Positions 43,039 through 53,289 of a stretch of DNA of 64,000 nucleotides are shown in pieces. The stretch comes from Prorocentrum cordatum. Taxonomy: Eukaryota > Sar > Dinophyceae > Prorocentrales > Prorocentraceae. The notes under the pieces were generated by a model. The model made no database searches. It had not been told where the DNA came from and saw only the letters and a program-made list of their open reading frames with translations. Location of the stretch: NCBI GenBank assembly GCA_963575745.1, contig CAUYUJ010021159.1, positions 1 to 64,000 of the forward strand, given 5' to 3'. Within the stretch, counting starts at the first letter, position 1, and each line of letters begins with the position of its first letter. A program made the translations under genes and the position numbers.

Positions 43039-45030
43039 TCCCCAACCATCCTGTGGTGTTGGGTCTTCGCGTTTTGAAGGGACAGCGCCCCGCGTTCCTT
43101 CCTTCCCCCTCCCCCCGCTGCCCCCTCCATCATCCCCCTCCTTGCCTCTGCATCATGACGCACCCCTCACACGTTTGGTGCCCCCCCCCCCATAAGGAGC
43201 TCCACCTAAGGTCTCAGTGGCGCAGTTCGCATGGGGGGCCCGGGCCATGTCGGAACACCCCTCACACGTTTCGTGGCCCCATATAGAGAGCTCCACCTAA
43301 GGTCCCAGTGGCGCAGTTCGCATGGGGGGCTCGGGCTATTTCGGCACACCCATCACACGTTTCGTGGCCCCATCTAGTGGCGCAGTACCATGGGGTGCTC
43401 TGGCAATTTCGGCGCACCCCTGACACGTTTCGTGGCACCATAGTGGGCTCCACCTAAGGTCCCAGTGGCGCAATTCGCATGGGAGGCCCTGGCGATTTCG
43501 GCACACACTCACACGCTTCGTGGCCCCATAGGGAGCCCCACCTAAGGTCGCAGTGGCGCAGTTCGCATGGCGGCCCCAGGCAATTTCGGCACACCCATCA
43601 CGCGATTCGTGGCCCCTATAGGGAGCTCCACCTAAGGTCCCAGTGGCGCAGTTCGCATGGGGGGCTCGGGCAATTTCGGCACACCCGTCACACGTTTCGT
43701 GGCCCATAGGGAGCCCCACCTAAGGTCCCAGTGGCGCACTTCGCATGGGGGGCTCAGGCAATTTCGGCACACCCTCACACGCTTCGTGGCCCCATGGGGA
43801 GCTCCACCTAAGGTCCCAGTGGCGCAGTTCGCATGGGGGGCTCGGGCCATTTCGGCACACCCCTCACACGTTTCATTGCACCTTATAGGGATCTCCACCT
43901 AAGGTCCCAGTGGCGCAGTTCGCATGACGGCCCCAGGCTATTTCGGCACACCCCTCACACGCTTCGTGGCCCCATAGGGGGCCCCACCTAAGGTCCCAAT
44001 GGCGCAGTTCGCATGGCGGTCTTTGGCCATGTCGGCGCACCCCTCACACTGTTCGTAGCACCATAGGGATCTCCACCTAAGGTCCCAGCGGCGCAGTTCG
44101 CATGGCGGCCTCAAGCAATTTCGGCGCACCCCTCACACGCTCCGTGGCCCCATAGGGAGCTCCACCCAAGGTCCCAGTAGCGCAGTTCGCATGGCGGCCT
44201 CAGGCAATTTCGGCACACCCCTCACACGCTTCGTGGCCCCATAGGGAGCCCCACCTAAGGTCCCAATGGCGCAGTTCACATGGCGGCCTCGGGCAATTTC
44301 GGTTCACCACTCACACGTTTCGGGGCCCCATAGTGAGCTCCACCTAAGGTCTCAGTGGCGCAGTTCGCATGGCGGCCTCTGGCAATTTCGGCACACCCCT
44401 CACACGCTGAGTGGCCCCATAGGGAGCTTCAACTCTGCAGCGGCGCAGTTCGCATGGCGGCCTCAGCGGGCCATTTTGGCACCCCCCCTTAGGTGGAGCT
44501 CCCTATAGGGAGCCCCACCTAAGGTCCCAGTGGCGCAGCTCGCATGGCGGCCTCGAGCCATTTTGGGACACCCCTCGCACGGTTCGTGGCCCCGTATAGG
44601 GAGCTCCGCCTAAGACCTCTGCAGTGGCGCAATTCGCATGGCGGCCTCAAGCAATTTCGGCACACCCCACACGCTTCGTGGCCCCATAGGGAGCTCCACC
44701 GAAGGTCCCAGTGGCGCAGTTCGCATGGCGGCCTCGGGCCATTTCGGCACACCCCTCACAGGCTTCGTAGCCCCATGGGGGGCCCCACCTAAGGTCCCAG
44801 TGGCGCAGCTCGCATGGCGGCCTCGGGCCATTTCGGCACACCCCTCACACGTTTCGTGGCCCCATAGGGAGCTCCACCTAAGGTCCCAGTGGCGCAGTTC
44901 GCATGGCGGTCTCTGGCAATTTCGGCACACCCCTCACACGCTTCGTGGCCCTATAGGGAGCTCCACCGAAAGCGGTACCAGCAATGCGGTACTCGCAGCT
45001 GCATATGGTTGGGTCCCTCGTCATGCGAAT
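43039..45030 (+). mobile_element. Array-bearing repeat element E7 (D2 copy of E4)
   Basis: Left end 43039-43100, array of 89-bp units, right end 44959-45030. It abuts E6 exactly as E4 abuts E3. The near-palindrome at 44487-44524 is the counterpart of 27285-27322. Confidence 0.7.
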
Positions 45031-45250
45031 TTGCCGAATGAAACGCTCATGGCTGTTAGTCAGATCACACGTATCATGTTGAGTTCTCGGACGTGCCCCT
45101 GCGGGCCCTAAAGCTGCGCGCCCACGGCACGGGCGTCCAGTTGTTCGCCATTGGTTGGGCCCGCCCGTCCACGAGAGGCCCGTTTGTGGTACGTCCAAAA
45201 CCAAACATCGGGTGATCGCGCAAACTTGTTATTGGCAGTGTTTACGTTAT

Positions 45251-45271
45251 CCTTCGCAGTTTTGGCTCAAG
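45251..45271 (+). other. Relic spliced leader upstream of gene B2
   Basis: CCTTCGCAGTTTTGGCTCAA plus G, one base different from the B1 relic, with the exact TTTTGGCTCAAG end kept. It lies 45 bp before the ATG at 45317. Confidence 0.75.
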
Positions 45272-45316
45272 CAGAGCTTGGCTCACGCAGCGCAGGTTCG
45301 CGAGAGCACGTCCACC

Positions 45317-46084
45317 ATGCCGCTCGTGATGACAACCGTCAGGCGGTTCAGCTTCGATGTGGCTCCCAAGAAGTACTGGGATGTGCCAGCCAGCGACATT
45401 ATCTCTGTTGAATGTGGTGGCGAGACGGTCGAGTTCGTCAAGCTCCATCCGTCGACGTCGGTCGGCCTCCCTCGTCTCATCTTCGACGGGTGCCCCGACG
45501 CTGCCGATGAGCCTGATGACGGCGCGCTGTCCCGATCCAGGGGGTACGCTACGTTGGTCAAGCTGCGCAACGAGGCCCAGGCCAAGTTGGAGCAGGCGGA
45601 GGCGCTCGAGAAGATCCCCAAGATGGTGCGGGACCACGTCCAGGTCAAGAAGGCTCGCGTGTCCAGGGCAGACCGTGCATCGGCGTGCCCGTCAATTTTG
45701 TCTGTCACGGTCGACGATGGCCGCGACCCGTCCGAGCTCACGATGCTTCGTCATGCCCACCCCCGTGAGGACATCGCGGTGGTGCTCGACCTTGCCAAGC
45801 TGGAGAGGGTCGTGGCGCACGTGGCTGCGCCTGGTTTCGACGCGCCGCCCGAGAGGGAGAAGCTCCCCAGAGGTGTTCGGAAGGTTGGGAAGAAGTACGG
45901 CTACGTCACGGAGTGGGGCAAGACGAACGTGAAGGTGGCGAACTCATTGGAGGAGGCGTCCCAGCTGGCCGCGCAGAGCTACGCTGCGTTCGTGGCTGCG
46001 GGTGGTTCGTCTGAGTCTCTGGGCGAGACTCCATCCAAGCGCTCGAACACTCTCTCTATGGGGGGCGCGTCGAGTCCAAGCTAG
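45317..46084 (+). CDS. Gene B2: unknown protein with AP2/ERF-like C-terminal region
   Basis: Intact 255-aa duplicate of B1, ATG 45317 to TAG 46082-46084. Differences from B1 are few (for example ADEPDDGALSRSRGY against ADKPDDGTLSRSRGC, EAQAK against EARAK, KMVRD against KMARD). The AP2-like region at residues 184-227 is unchanged. In contrast to genes A and C, both B copies remain open, which hints at selection but is not proof over such a short time. The frame also stays open upstream to 45155, but that part contains the SL relic and is not expected to be coding. Confidence 0.7.
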   Translation: MPLVMTTVRRFSFDVAPKKYWDVPASDIISVECGGETVEFVKLHPSTSVGLPRLIFDGCPDAADEPDDGALSRSRGYATLVKLRNEAQAKLEQAEALEKIPKMVRDHVQVKKARVSRADRASACPSILSVTVDDGRDPSELTMLRHAHPREDIAVVLDLAKLERVVAHVAAPGFDAPPEREKLPRGVRKVGKKYGYVTEWGKTNVKVANSLEEASQLAAQSYAAFVAAGGSSESLGETPSKRSNTLSMGGASSPS

Positions 46085-46682
46085 GGTGTATGCATGTGCG
46101 TGCTGAATTCATTACAAGCTCTCGTGGGGTTGAGAGCTAGGGCGTTCGGGAGGACAGCCAGCTGTGCTGTCAACCACCTGATGTCAGACGTGTAAAGCAG
46201 GTGTTATGAATATCGTCGTGTCGCCGTCGTCGTCGCCATTCGTCGTCGTTGTCGTCGTCGTCGTCGTCGTCCACCGTTGGCGTCGTCGTCGTCGTCGTGG
46301 TTGTCCTCCTCCTCCGCGTCCCCCTCCTCCTCCTCTTCCTCCTCCTCCTCCTCATCCCTCCTGGATGCCCTTGGCATTCCGATAAGGAAGGTTGGATTAA
46401 CCAACTACTTCCTCCTCCTCATTATCCTTCTCCTCCTCCTCCTCCTGCTCCGAGAAAGGTTGCAACGATTGGCGCCGACTTCGTAATCCTGCCCCTCCTC
46501 CTCCCCGAAAAATGTTGCAACGATTGGTGCAGAGTTCGTCCTCATCCTCATCCTCCTCCTCCTCGGTGGGACTTCGCGTGGACTCGAGGGGTTCGATGGG
46601 AGCTCTCTCGAATCAAATCTCGGGTGTCCAGGGCACCTGCGGCAGGGCAGCATACCTCTTGGCAATGCATACTCGAGTGTGA
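46085..46682 (+). other. 3' flank of gene B2 with simple repeats and shared module
   Basis: (GTC)n at about 46220-46300, (CTC)n, two GCAACGATTGG modules at 46463 and 46517, and CCTCGGTGGGACTTCGC near 46562. No gene. Confidence 0.6.
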
Positions 46683-46935
46683 TCGATCCTACAACCCGAC
46701 ATGCTGTCGCCAACTCGAGTTGCATGGTTCTTGCAACTCGACATGCTGACGCCAACTCGACTTGCATGGTTCCTGCAACTCGAGATGCTGTCGCCAACTC
46801 GAGTTGCCAAATGTTGCATTCGAGATGGCGTCAGCATCTCGAGTTGCAGGAACCATGCAACTCGACATGCTGAGACAAACTCGAGTTGCAGATCTCAGGC
46901 AATTCGAGTTGGCGCCAGCATGTCGAGTTGTTGAA
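46683..46935. repeat. Cluster of CTCGAG-centred palindromic repeats (D2)
   Basis: Counterpart of 29483-29740. A few palindromes are degraded here (CAACTCGACTTG, CAATTCGAGTTG). Confidence 0.85.
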
Positions 46936-47835
46936 GTAAAGCAACTTGGCGCGCGTGGCGAGGGTCGCGCCAGGCATTCAAAGGCGCGCCAGCGCAGCCT
47001 CAGACCTGCAGGCGAAGGGCGGCGACGACGACGTTGACGACGGCGGCGACACCGACGACGTCGACGATGGCGGCCTTCAAGACGGCCCAGAACGCCTCCA
47101 TCAGAGAGTAACAGAGCTCCCAATGCAGCGCAGCATTGCCTCCTAGAAGCTTATGGGGCTACCTCAAGATGGCGCAGGAGAGCTCCCATGAGAGCCTGAG
47201 GAAGGTCCCAAGACGACCCATATGCATTGCAATCGCAAGACAGATAATGAGCTCTGTCGACCGATATTGACACCTCCTCAGACCACTGTGCTCTCTCAAT
47301 TGGGTTAGGTGTCGCCCCCCCCCCCTCTGTCTCGGACCTTCGGGGGGCTCTCGAGTTCCGGGGTTTTGTTGCCTGAGGTGGGTTACGCACGGTTCTTGTT
47401 GCTGCCCGAGAAGTTTTTTAACGAGGGGAAATGAGGCAGAGGTAGCAAACGGGCACAAGTTGGAGTCACACGTTTCGTGCGTTTGGGCCTCCTGGGCCTT
47501 CTTGGGCTCCTCTTGCTAAGCGTGCGTTTTCAGAGCACTCTCAAACTATCGCTTGCTGGTTGCCCTCATTGGCTTATGGGCCATATTAGCGCTCTCTTGG
47601 GACCCTTGTCGGCGCTCTCGGGCCCCTCGTGGGCCCCTAAGGACAGCGGTGCGTGACGGCTCCCGCCTGGGACTTCCTCGCACGGCACCCCAGAGAGTGG
47701 GTGAGAGAATGCGTGACTGACTGGCTGATGATGCGTAAGTGAGCGGGTGGGTGAGCGAGTGATGAGCGAGCGAGTTGCTGAAGATCATGATGCTGCGGAC
47801 GATGAGCAGAACTTATCAAAACTGTTCCCTGGTTG
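46936..47835. other. Spacer between gene B2 and element E8
   Basis: Nearly identical to 29741-30637. No gene recognised. Confidence 0.4.
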
Positions 47836-49830
47836 TTCCCAACCATCATGTGGTGTTGGGTCCTCGTTTTGAAGAGACAGCGCCCCGCGTTCCCTCCTTC
47901 CTCCTCCTCCCGCTGCCCCCTCCCTCCCCCCCCTCCTTGCCTCTGCATCATGACACGCCCCTCACACGTTTCGTGCCAACATAGGGAGCTCCACCTTAGG
48001 TCTCAGTGGCGCAGTTCGCATGGGGGTTCGGGCCATTTCGGCACACCCCGCGCACGTTTCGTGGCCCCATAGGGGGCTCCACCTAAGGTCCCAGTGGCGC
48101 AGTTCGCATGGGGGGCTCGGGCCATTTCGGCACACCCCTCACACGCTTCGTGGCCCCATCGGGAGCTCACCTAAGTCCCATTGGCGGGAGTTCGCATGGG
48201 GCTCGGGCCATTTCGGCACACCCCTCACACGCTTCGTGGCCCCATGGGGAGCTCCGTCTAAACTCCCAGTGGCGCAGTTCGCGTGGGGGGCTCGGGCCAT
48301 TTCGGCACACCCCTCACACGGTTCGTGGCCCCATAGGGAGCTCCACCTAAGGTCCCAGTGGCGCAGCTCGCATGGGGTGCTCTTGCCATTTCGGCACACC
48401 CCGCACACGTTTCGTGGCCCCATAGGGAGCTCCACCTAAGGTCCCAGTGGCGCAGTTCGCACAGGGGGCTCGGGCCATTTCGGCACACCCCTCACACGCT
48501 TCGTGGCCCCATGGGGAGCTCCACCTAAGGTCCCAGTGGCGCAGTTCGCATGGGGGGCTCGGGCCATTTCGGCACACCCCTCACACGCTTCGTGGCCCCA
48601 TCGGGAGCTCCACCCAGTGGCGCAGTTCGCATAGGGGGGTTCGGGCCATTTCGGAACACCCCGCGCACGTTTCGTGGCCCCATAGGAGGCCCCACCTAAG
48701 GTCCCAGTGGCGCAGTTCGCATGGGGGGCTCTGGCAATTTCGGCACACCCCTCACACGGTTCGTGGCCCCATAGGGAGCTCCACCTAAGGTCCCAGTGGC
48801 GCAGCTCGCATGGCGCCTTCGGGCACTTCCAGTTGTAGAGGTAATACTGCTTCGTGGCCCCCATGGGGAGCTCCCATAAGGCCTAGTTCCTGCAATTCCC
48901 TGGCGGCCTCGGGCCATTCTGGCACACCCGTCGCACGTTTCGTGGCCCCATAGGGAGCTCCACCGAAGGCCCCAGTGGCTGCGCCCGCATGGCGGCCTCG
49001 GGCAATTTCGGCATCCCCTCACACTCTTCGGCGCCCCCTATGGGTGCTCCCACCGAAGGTCCCCGTGGCCGCAGCTCGCATGGCGGCCCTCTGCCTATTT
49101 CAACACACCCCTCACACGGTTGTGGTCCCATAGGGAAGCTCCACCTAAGGTCCCCAGGGGCGCAGCTCGCAGGGCGGCCTCTGGCATTTCGGCACACCCC
49201 TCGCACGCTTCGTGGCCCTAATAGGGAGCTCCACCTAAGGTCCCAGTGGCGCAGTTCGCATGGCGGCCTCGGGCAAGTTTGGCACACCCCTCACACGTTT
49301 CGTGGCCCCATAGGGGGCTCCACCTGAGGTCCCAGTGGCGCAGTTCGCATGGGGGGCTCGGGCCATTTCGGAACACCCCTCACACGCTTCGTGGCCCCAT
49401 ATGGGGCTCCACCTAAGGCCCCAGTGGCGCAGCTCGCATAGCGGCCTCGGGCAATTTCGGCACACCCCTCACACGGTTCGTGGCCCCATAGGGAGCTCAA
49501 CCTAAGGTCCCAGTGCGCTCGCATGGCGGCCTCGAGCAATTTTGGCACACCCCTCACACGGTTCGTGGCCACATAGGGAGCTCCATCTAAGGTCCCAGTG
49601 GCGAGCTGCCATGGCGGCCTCGGGCAATTTCGGCATACCCCTCACACGTTTCGTGGCCCCATAGGGAGCTCCATCTAAGGTCCCAGTGGCGCAGCTCGCA
49701 TGGCGGCCTCGGGCTATTTTGGCACACCCCCACGCGCTTCGTGGCCCCATAGGGGGCTCCACCGAAAGCGGTGCCCGCAATGCGGTATACCTCTCGCATC
49801 TGCATATGGTTGGGTCCTTCGTCAGGCTAG
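47836..49830 (+). mobile_element. Array-bearing repeat element E8 (D2 copy of E5)
   Basis: Left end 47836-47890 and right end 49755-49830 (CACCGAAAGCGGTGCCCGCA ... GTCAGGCTAG). It is about 390 bp longer than E5. Extra units at about 48815-49200 carry many small indels and are absent from E5, so array length has changed since the duplication. Confidence 0.75.
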
Positions 49831-49857
49831 TTTTCCATTGGCGGGGTGAGCGAGTGA

Positions 49858-50005
49858 TGTAGACTGGAGAGAGGTGCGTGAGTGAGTGAGTGAGTGAATG
49901 ATGCTGGTGATGGTGGCGGTGATGATGGTGATGAGGATGATGATGGTGACGATGTTGATGACGATGATGCTGATGATGATGATGATGACGATGATGAGTG
50001 TGCCG
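49858..50005 (+). repeat. (GTGA)n and (GAT)n microsatellites (D2)
   Basis: Counterpart of 32270-32420. Non-coding. Confidence 0.9.
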
Positions 50006-50041
50006 GCTGTCATATGTAAGTGTTGATGTCACGAACGCTAC

Positions 50042-50303
50042 GCTGCTGTTGTACTGGGGCCCTCTGTTGCGTCAGTAACGCTGCTGATTTGCGGGGCCTT
50101 TTTTTTGCGTAAGTAACGCTCGGGGCCTCCCGTTGCCCTTATTAGCCCGAGTAACGCTCGGGGCCGTTCTTTGCGCCAGTAACGCTCGGGGCCCTCTTTT
50201 GCGTCAGCAACGCTTGGGGCTCTTGATGTCTCGGGGCCCTTTTTGCGTCAGTAACGCTGCTTATGTTCTGGGGCCCTCAATGGTGTCAGTAACACTTGCA
50301 AGT
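50042..50303 (+). repeat. Tandem GCGTCAGTAACGCT repeats upstream of gene C2
   Basis: Counterpart of 32455-32715, same number and order of units, immediately 5' of the SL relic and gene C2. Confidence 0.75.
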
Positions 50304-50308
50304 CGTAC

Positions 50309-50329
50309 GCGTAGCCGTTTTGGCTCAAG
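50309..50329 (+). other. Relic spliced leader upstream of gene C2
   Basis: Identical to the C1 relic: 19 of 21 SL core positions, with the correct CAAG end. It lies 35 bp before the ATG at 50364. Confidence 0.85.
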
Positions 50330-50363
50330 TGCGAGTTGCCTTCACCAGCGCTGAGTTCGCGAC

Positions 50364-51826
50364 ATGGACATGCTGCTCAGCGCCATTTCGGTCGAGCTGG
50401 AGCAGGCGTCTGCATACAGGGATAGGCCCTTGGTCGGAAAGCTCGTGGAGTCGCTGGTCGCCAAGATCAACAGGCCCCCCACGCTGGACGTCGAGGGCGC
50501 GAACCAGCTCCAGAGGAACATCCGCGACCTGTGCCTGCAAGATGTCCATGAGGAAACCCTCGGTGCTGCTGTCGACTCCAAGCTCGAAGCCCATTTGGCC
50601 GACGAGAAGAAGGACGTGGAGAGTAAGAGCCAAACGCTGACGAACTGCGAGGCCTACACTTCGGTGTCGCTCAAGGAGGGGCTCCAGAATCCCAAGCTCG
50701 ATATCCAGACAAAGATGCAGATTACAGCTGGCTTCCTCGTGCTTTGCGGCTGCGCGAACCCGTGCGAGCAGACGTACAAGTGGTGGCTTGCACTTATCCT
50801 CCGCGCGCATTTCACGAGTTCGGCGTGGCCGTCTTACAGGACCACGTTCGGGCTGCTCGAGGACTTCAAGGATTGCGTCATCGCATCTCGGAAGCACTTC
50901 CCCTTCACGAAGATCAAGAAGTACCCGATGAGCCCATGCGACCTGCCTCTGCCGATCTTCCAGCACGTATACGGGAGCGGCCGCCCTGATCCGCTGAACA
51001 TGGAGCGCCTTTCGGCCACGGCGAAACACATCCCACTCCGCAAGAACAGCAACCTGATCGTCAAGGAGGAGAAGGCGAAGAAGGATGTGCAGGCTGCGCC
51101 CGACTGGGCGAAGGCGTTGCTCAAGCTCAAGCCGCAGCAGGACATCAACATCCACATGGGCGACCGCGGCAAGAAGGGGGAGCAGGCCGACGGCTGCGAC
51201 ACTGAGCTCGAGGGCGAGGCGCCCAACGACAAGAGGAGGCGGTTGCTCAGTCGGGTACAGAGCAGCCACGCGTGCGGACTTGGCCTTCGGATGCGCCCGC
51301 CGCCAGGCGCCGCGCCAGCCCAGCCGTGCGGCGCGCCGAGGCCGACCCCGAAGCCTAGCGTGGCACCCGCCGCGATCGCTGACGGCGAGCCCGCCCTCCA
51401 GGACGATCACGACTCCGATCCAGATGCGGTGGGCGACATGCGGAAGTTCGAGAAGGCAGCCATGCAGGCCCTCCTGACGAAGGAGGAGAAGGCGAAAGAG
51501 AGGGCGAAGGAGAGAGCGAAGGAGAAGGCGGTGGAGAAGGCGGTGGAGAAGGCGAAGACGGTGACGGAGGCGCCCAGGAAACGCCCCGCCGCTGCAGGGG
51601 CGCCACACCCTCCTCTCAAGCGGCCTGCCGCTTGGAAGAACGATGCCCCGCTGCCAGCTCCAGACCACGCCTGCCCGAAGATCGACGGCCCTCCGACCCT
51701 CTGGAATGGCGGGGTCATCTACGTTGCCAAGAGGATCAACGCGTTCAGGGTTATCTTGGACAGCAACAACCCCAAGTGCGAGAAGCGCGCGGGCTGGGGC
51801 TCTGACAAGCCGACTGCGGCTGCTTG
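50364..51826 (+). CDS. Gene C2: unknown Lys/Glu-rich protein, C-terminus lost in gap
   Basis: ATG 50364 (MDMLLSAISVELEQASAYRD), open for 487 codons up to the N gap, with no intron visible. Residues 1-215 are globular (LVGKLVESLVAKINRPPT, EQTYKWWLALILRAHF, FGLLEDFKDCVIASRKHF). Residues 300-370 are Pro/Ala-rich linker. Residues about 371-400 form a charged helix (EEKAKERAKERAKEKAVEKA). KRPAA occurs at about 405 and 419. Residues about 449-465 read NGGVIYVAKRINAFRVILDS, which recalls a beta-rich domain that follows KRPAA repeats in many dinoflagellate proteins; it may be AP2-like, but I am not certain. The basic motifs suggest a nuclear protein. The frame runs through the gap into array sequence only by chance. 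C1 is the truncated duplicate. Confidence 0.65.
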
Positions 51827-51926
51827 NNNNNNNNNNNNNNNNNNNNNNNNNNNNNNNNNNNNNNNNNNNNNNNNNNNNNNNNNNNNNNNNNNNNNNNNNN
51901 NNNNNNNNNNNNNNNNNNNNNNNNNN
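51827..51926. other. Assembly gap, 100 N
   Basis: Exactly 100 N, so it is probably a scaffolding placeholder of unknown true size. The 3' end of gene C2 and the start of the next array are missing. Confidence 0.99.
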
Positions 51927-52708
51927 CCAGTGGCCACGTTCGCATGCGCCGCCCCGCCCACCGCATGCCCATTTGGGCACACCTTCACACACTTCGTGGT
52001 CACATATAGGCAGCTCCACCCAATGCCCCGTGGCCACGTTCGCATGCGCCCCCCCGCGCACCGCATGCCCATTTCGGCACACACCTCACACACTTCGTGG
52101 CTCCATATAGCTCCACCCAAGGCCCCATGGCCACTTTCGTATGCGCCCCCCCGCCCACCGCATGCAAATTTCGGCACACCCCTCACATCGTGGCCCCACA
52201 GGGGGCTCCACCCAAGGCTCCAGTGGCCACGTTCGCACGCGCCTCCCCGCCCATCGCATGCCCATTTCGGCACACTCATTTCGGCACACCCCTCACACAC
52301 TTCGTGGCCCCATAGGGAGCTCCACCCAAGGCCCCAGCTGGCCACGTTCGCATGCGCCCCCCCGCCCACCGCATGCACATTTCGGCACACCCCTCGCCCA
52401 CTTCGTGGCCCCATAGGGAGCTTCACCCAAGGCCCCATGGCCACGTTCGCATGCGCCTCCCCGCCCACCGCACGCCCATTTCGGCACACCCCTCACACAC
52501 TTCGTGGCACCATAGGGAGCTCCACCCAAGGCCCCATGGGGCTTGGGTGGGGCTCCCTATATATAGGGTCACGAACCGCGCGAGGGGTGTGCCAGAGGAG
52601 GAGGAGGGAGGAGGGAAGAGGGAGGAGGGAGGAGGGAGGGGGGAGGAGGAGGAGACGCGGGGGACCGTCTCCTCAAAACGAGGATCCAACAACACAGGTT
52701 GGTTGGGA
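51927..52708 (+). mobile_element. Array-bearing element E9 with inverted end
   Basis: About six subtype-b units in + orientation run from the gap to 52537. They meet an inverted partial unit at a near-perfect palindrome (52514-52561, centre CCATGG). The inverted part ends in a purine tract and the reverse-complement left end (52655-52708: GACGCGGGGGACCGTCTCCT, then CAAAACGAGGATCCAACAAC). The element is therefore a head-to-head composite. Confidence 0.65.
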
Positions 52709-53125
52709 AATATTATCAAACATAGCGTGTCCTTATTCTAATGGCTTGCGCCATTCCGAAGACCGACGGGGGGAAGTTAGGGGCCGCAATGGGCCCATTT
52801 CTCTTTGTGGGGGGGCTCCTAGGACAAACGCCAATCAGGCAGGCGAAGCGTTTCGCTGGAGACATCCTCGCAATATTCAAGCTTGAGCCCATAATAAAAC
52901 TCACCCAACAATCAAACACAATCCACGCAAGAACCAACGAGATGAGGGAGGGGGGGAGAGGAGGAGGAAGAATGAGAGGAAGAGGCGGGGGGGGGAGGAG
53001 GGAGGTAGGTGTAGTAGGAGGGAGGGGGGGGAAGGAGGAGGATGAGGACCAGGCAGAGGCAGAGGAGAGGAGGAAGGAGGAGGAGGAGAGGGGAGTGGGA
53101 GGAGGACGACGACGACGACGGGGAG
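52709..53125. other. Spacer, purine-rich in its second half
   Basis: Mixed sequence to 52940, then GGA-rich tracts. The + frame from 52741 (MACAIPKTDGGKLGAAMGPF) is short and enters low complexity. I do not call it a gene. Confidence 0.4.
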
Positions 53126-53178
53126 CGGCGCGCGCGCGCCCGCCGCCCCGCGTCGGGCGCGCCGCCGCCGCCGCGCCC

Positions 53179-53232
53179 CGCCCGCCGCCTCGCGTTCAAC
53201 ACGTATACTTGTTGAACGCGGGGCGGCGGGCG
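53179..53232. repeat. GC-rich hairpin, 22-23 bp stem
   Basis: CGCGTTCAACA and its exact reverse complement flank the 8-nt loop CGTATACT. The stem continues outward after one T/G position (a G-U pair in RNA) through CCGCCGCCC and a further base pair or two. Surrounding sequence is CpG-rich (GCGCGCGCG, GCCGCCGCC). Role unknown. Confidence 0.85.
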
Positions 53233-53289
53233 CGCCGCCGCCGCCGCCGCCGCTACCGCCGCCGCCGCCTGCGCTCTGCTCCTCCCTCC

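Larger units (their letters stand above)
33976..51563 (+). repeat. Tandem duplication, copy D2 (17.6 kb)
   Basis: Second copy, with genes A2, B2 and C2 in the same order and orientation. It begins at the chimeric junction inside C1. It ends at 51563, where gene C continues in its native form (ACGGAGGCGCCC...). That shows the right flank is the pre-duplication arrangement. It lacks the 4.57 kb segment found in D1. Feature-level differences are listed under each gene. Confidence 0.85.
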
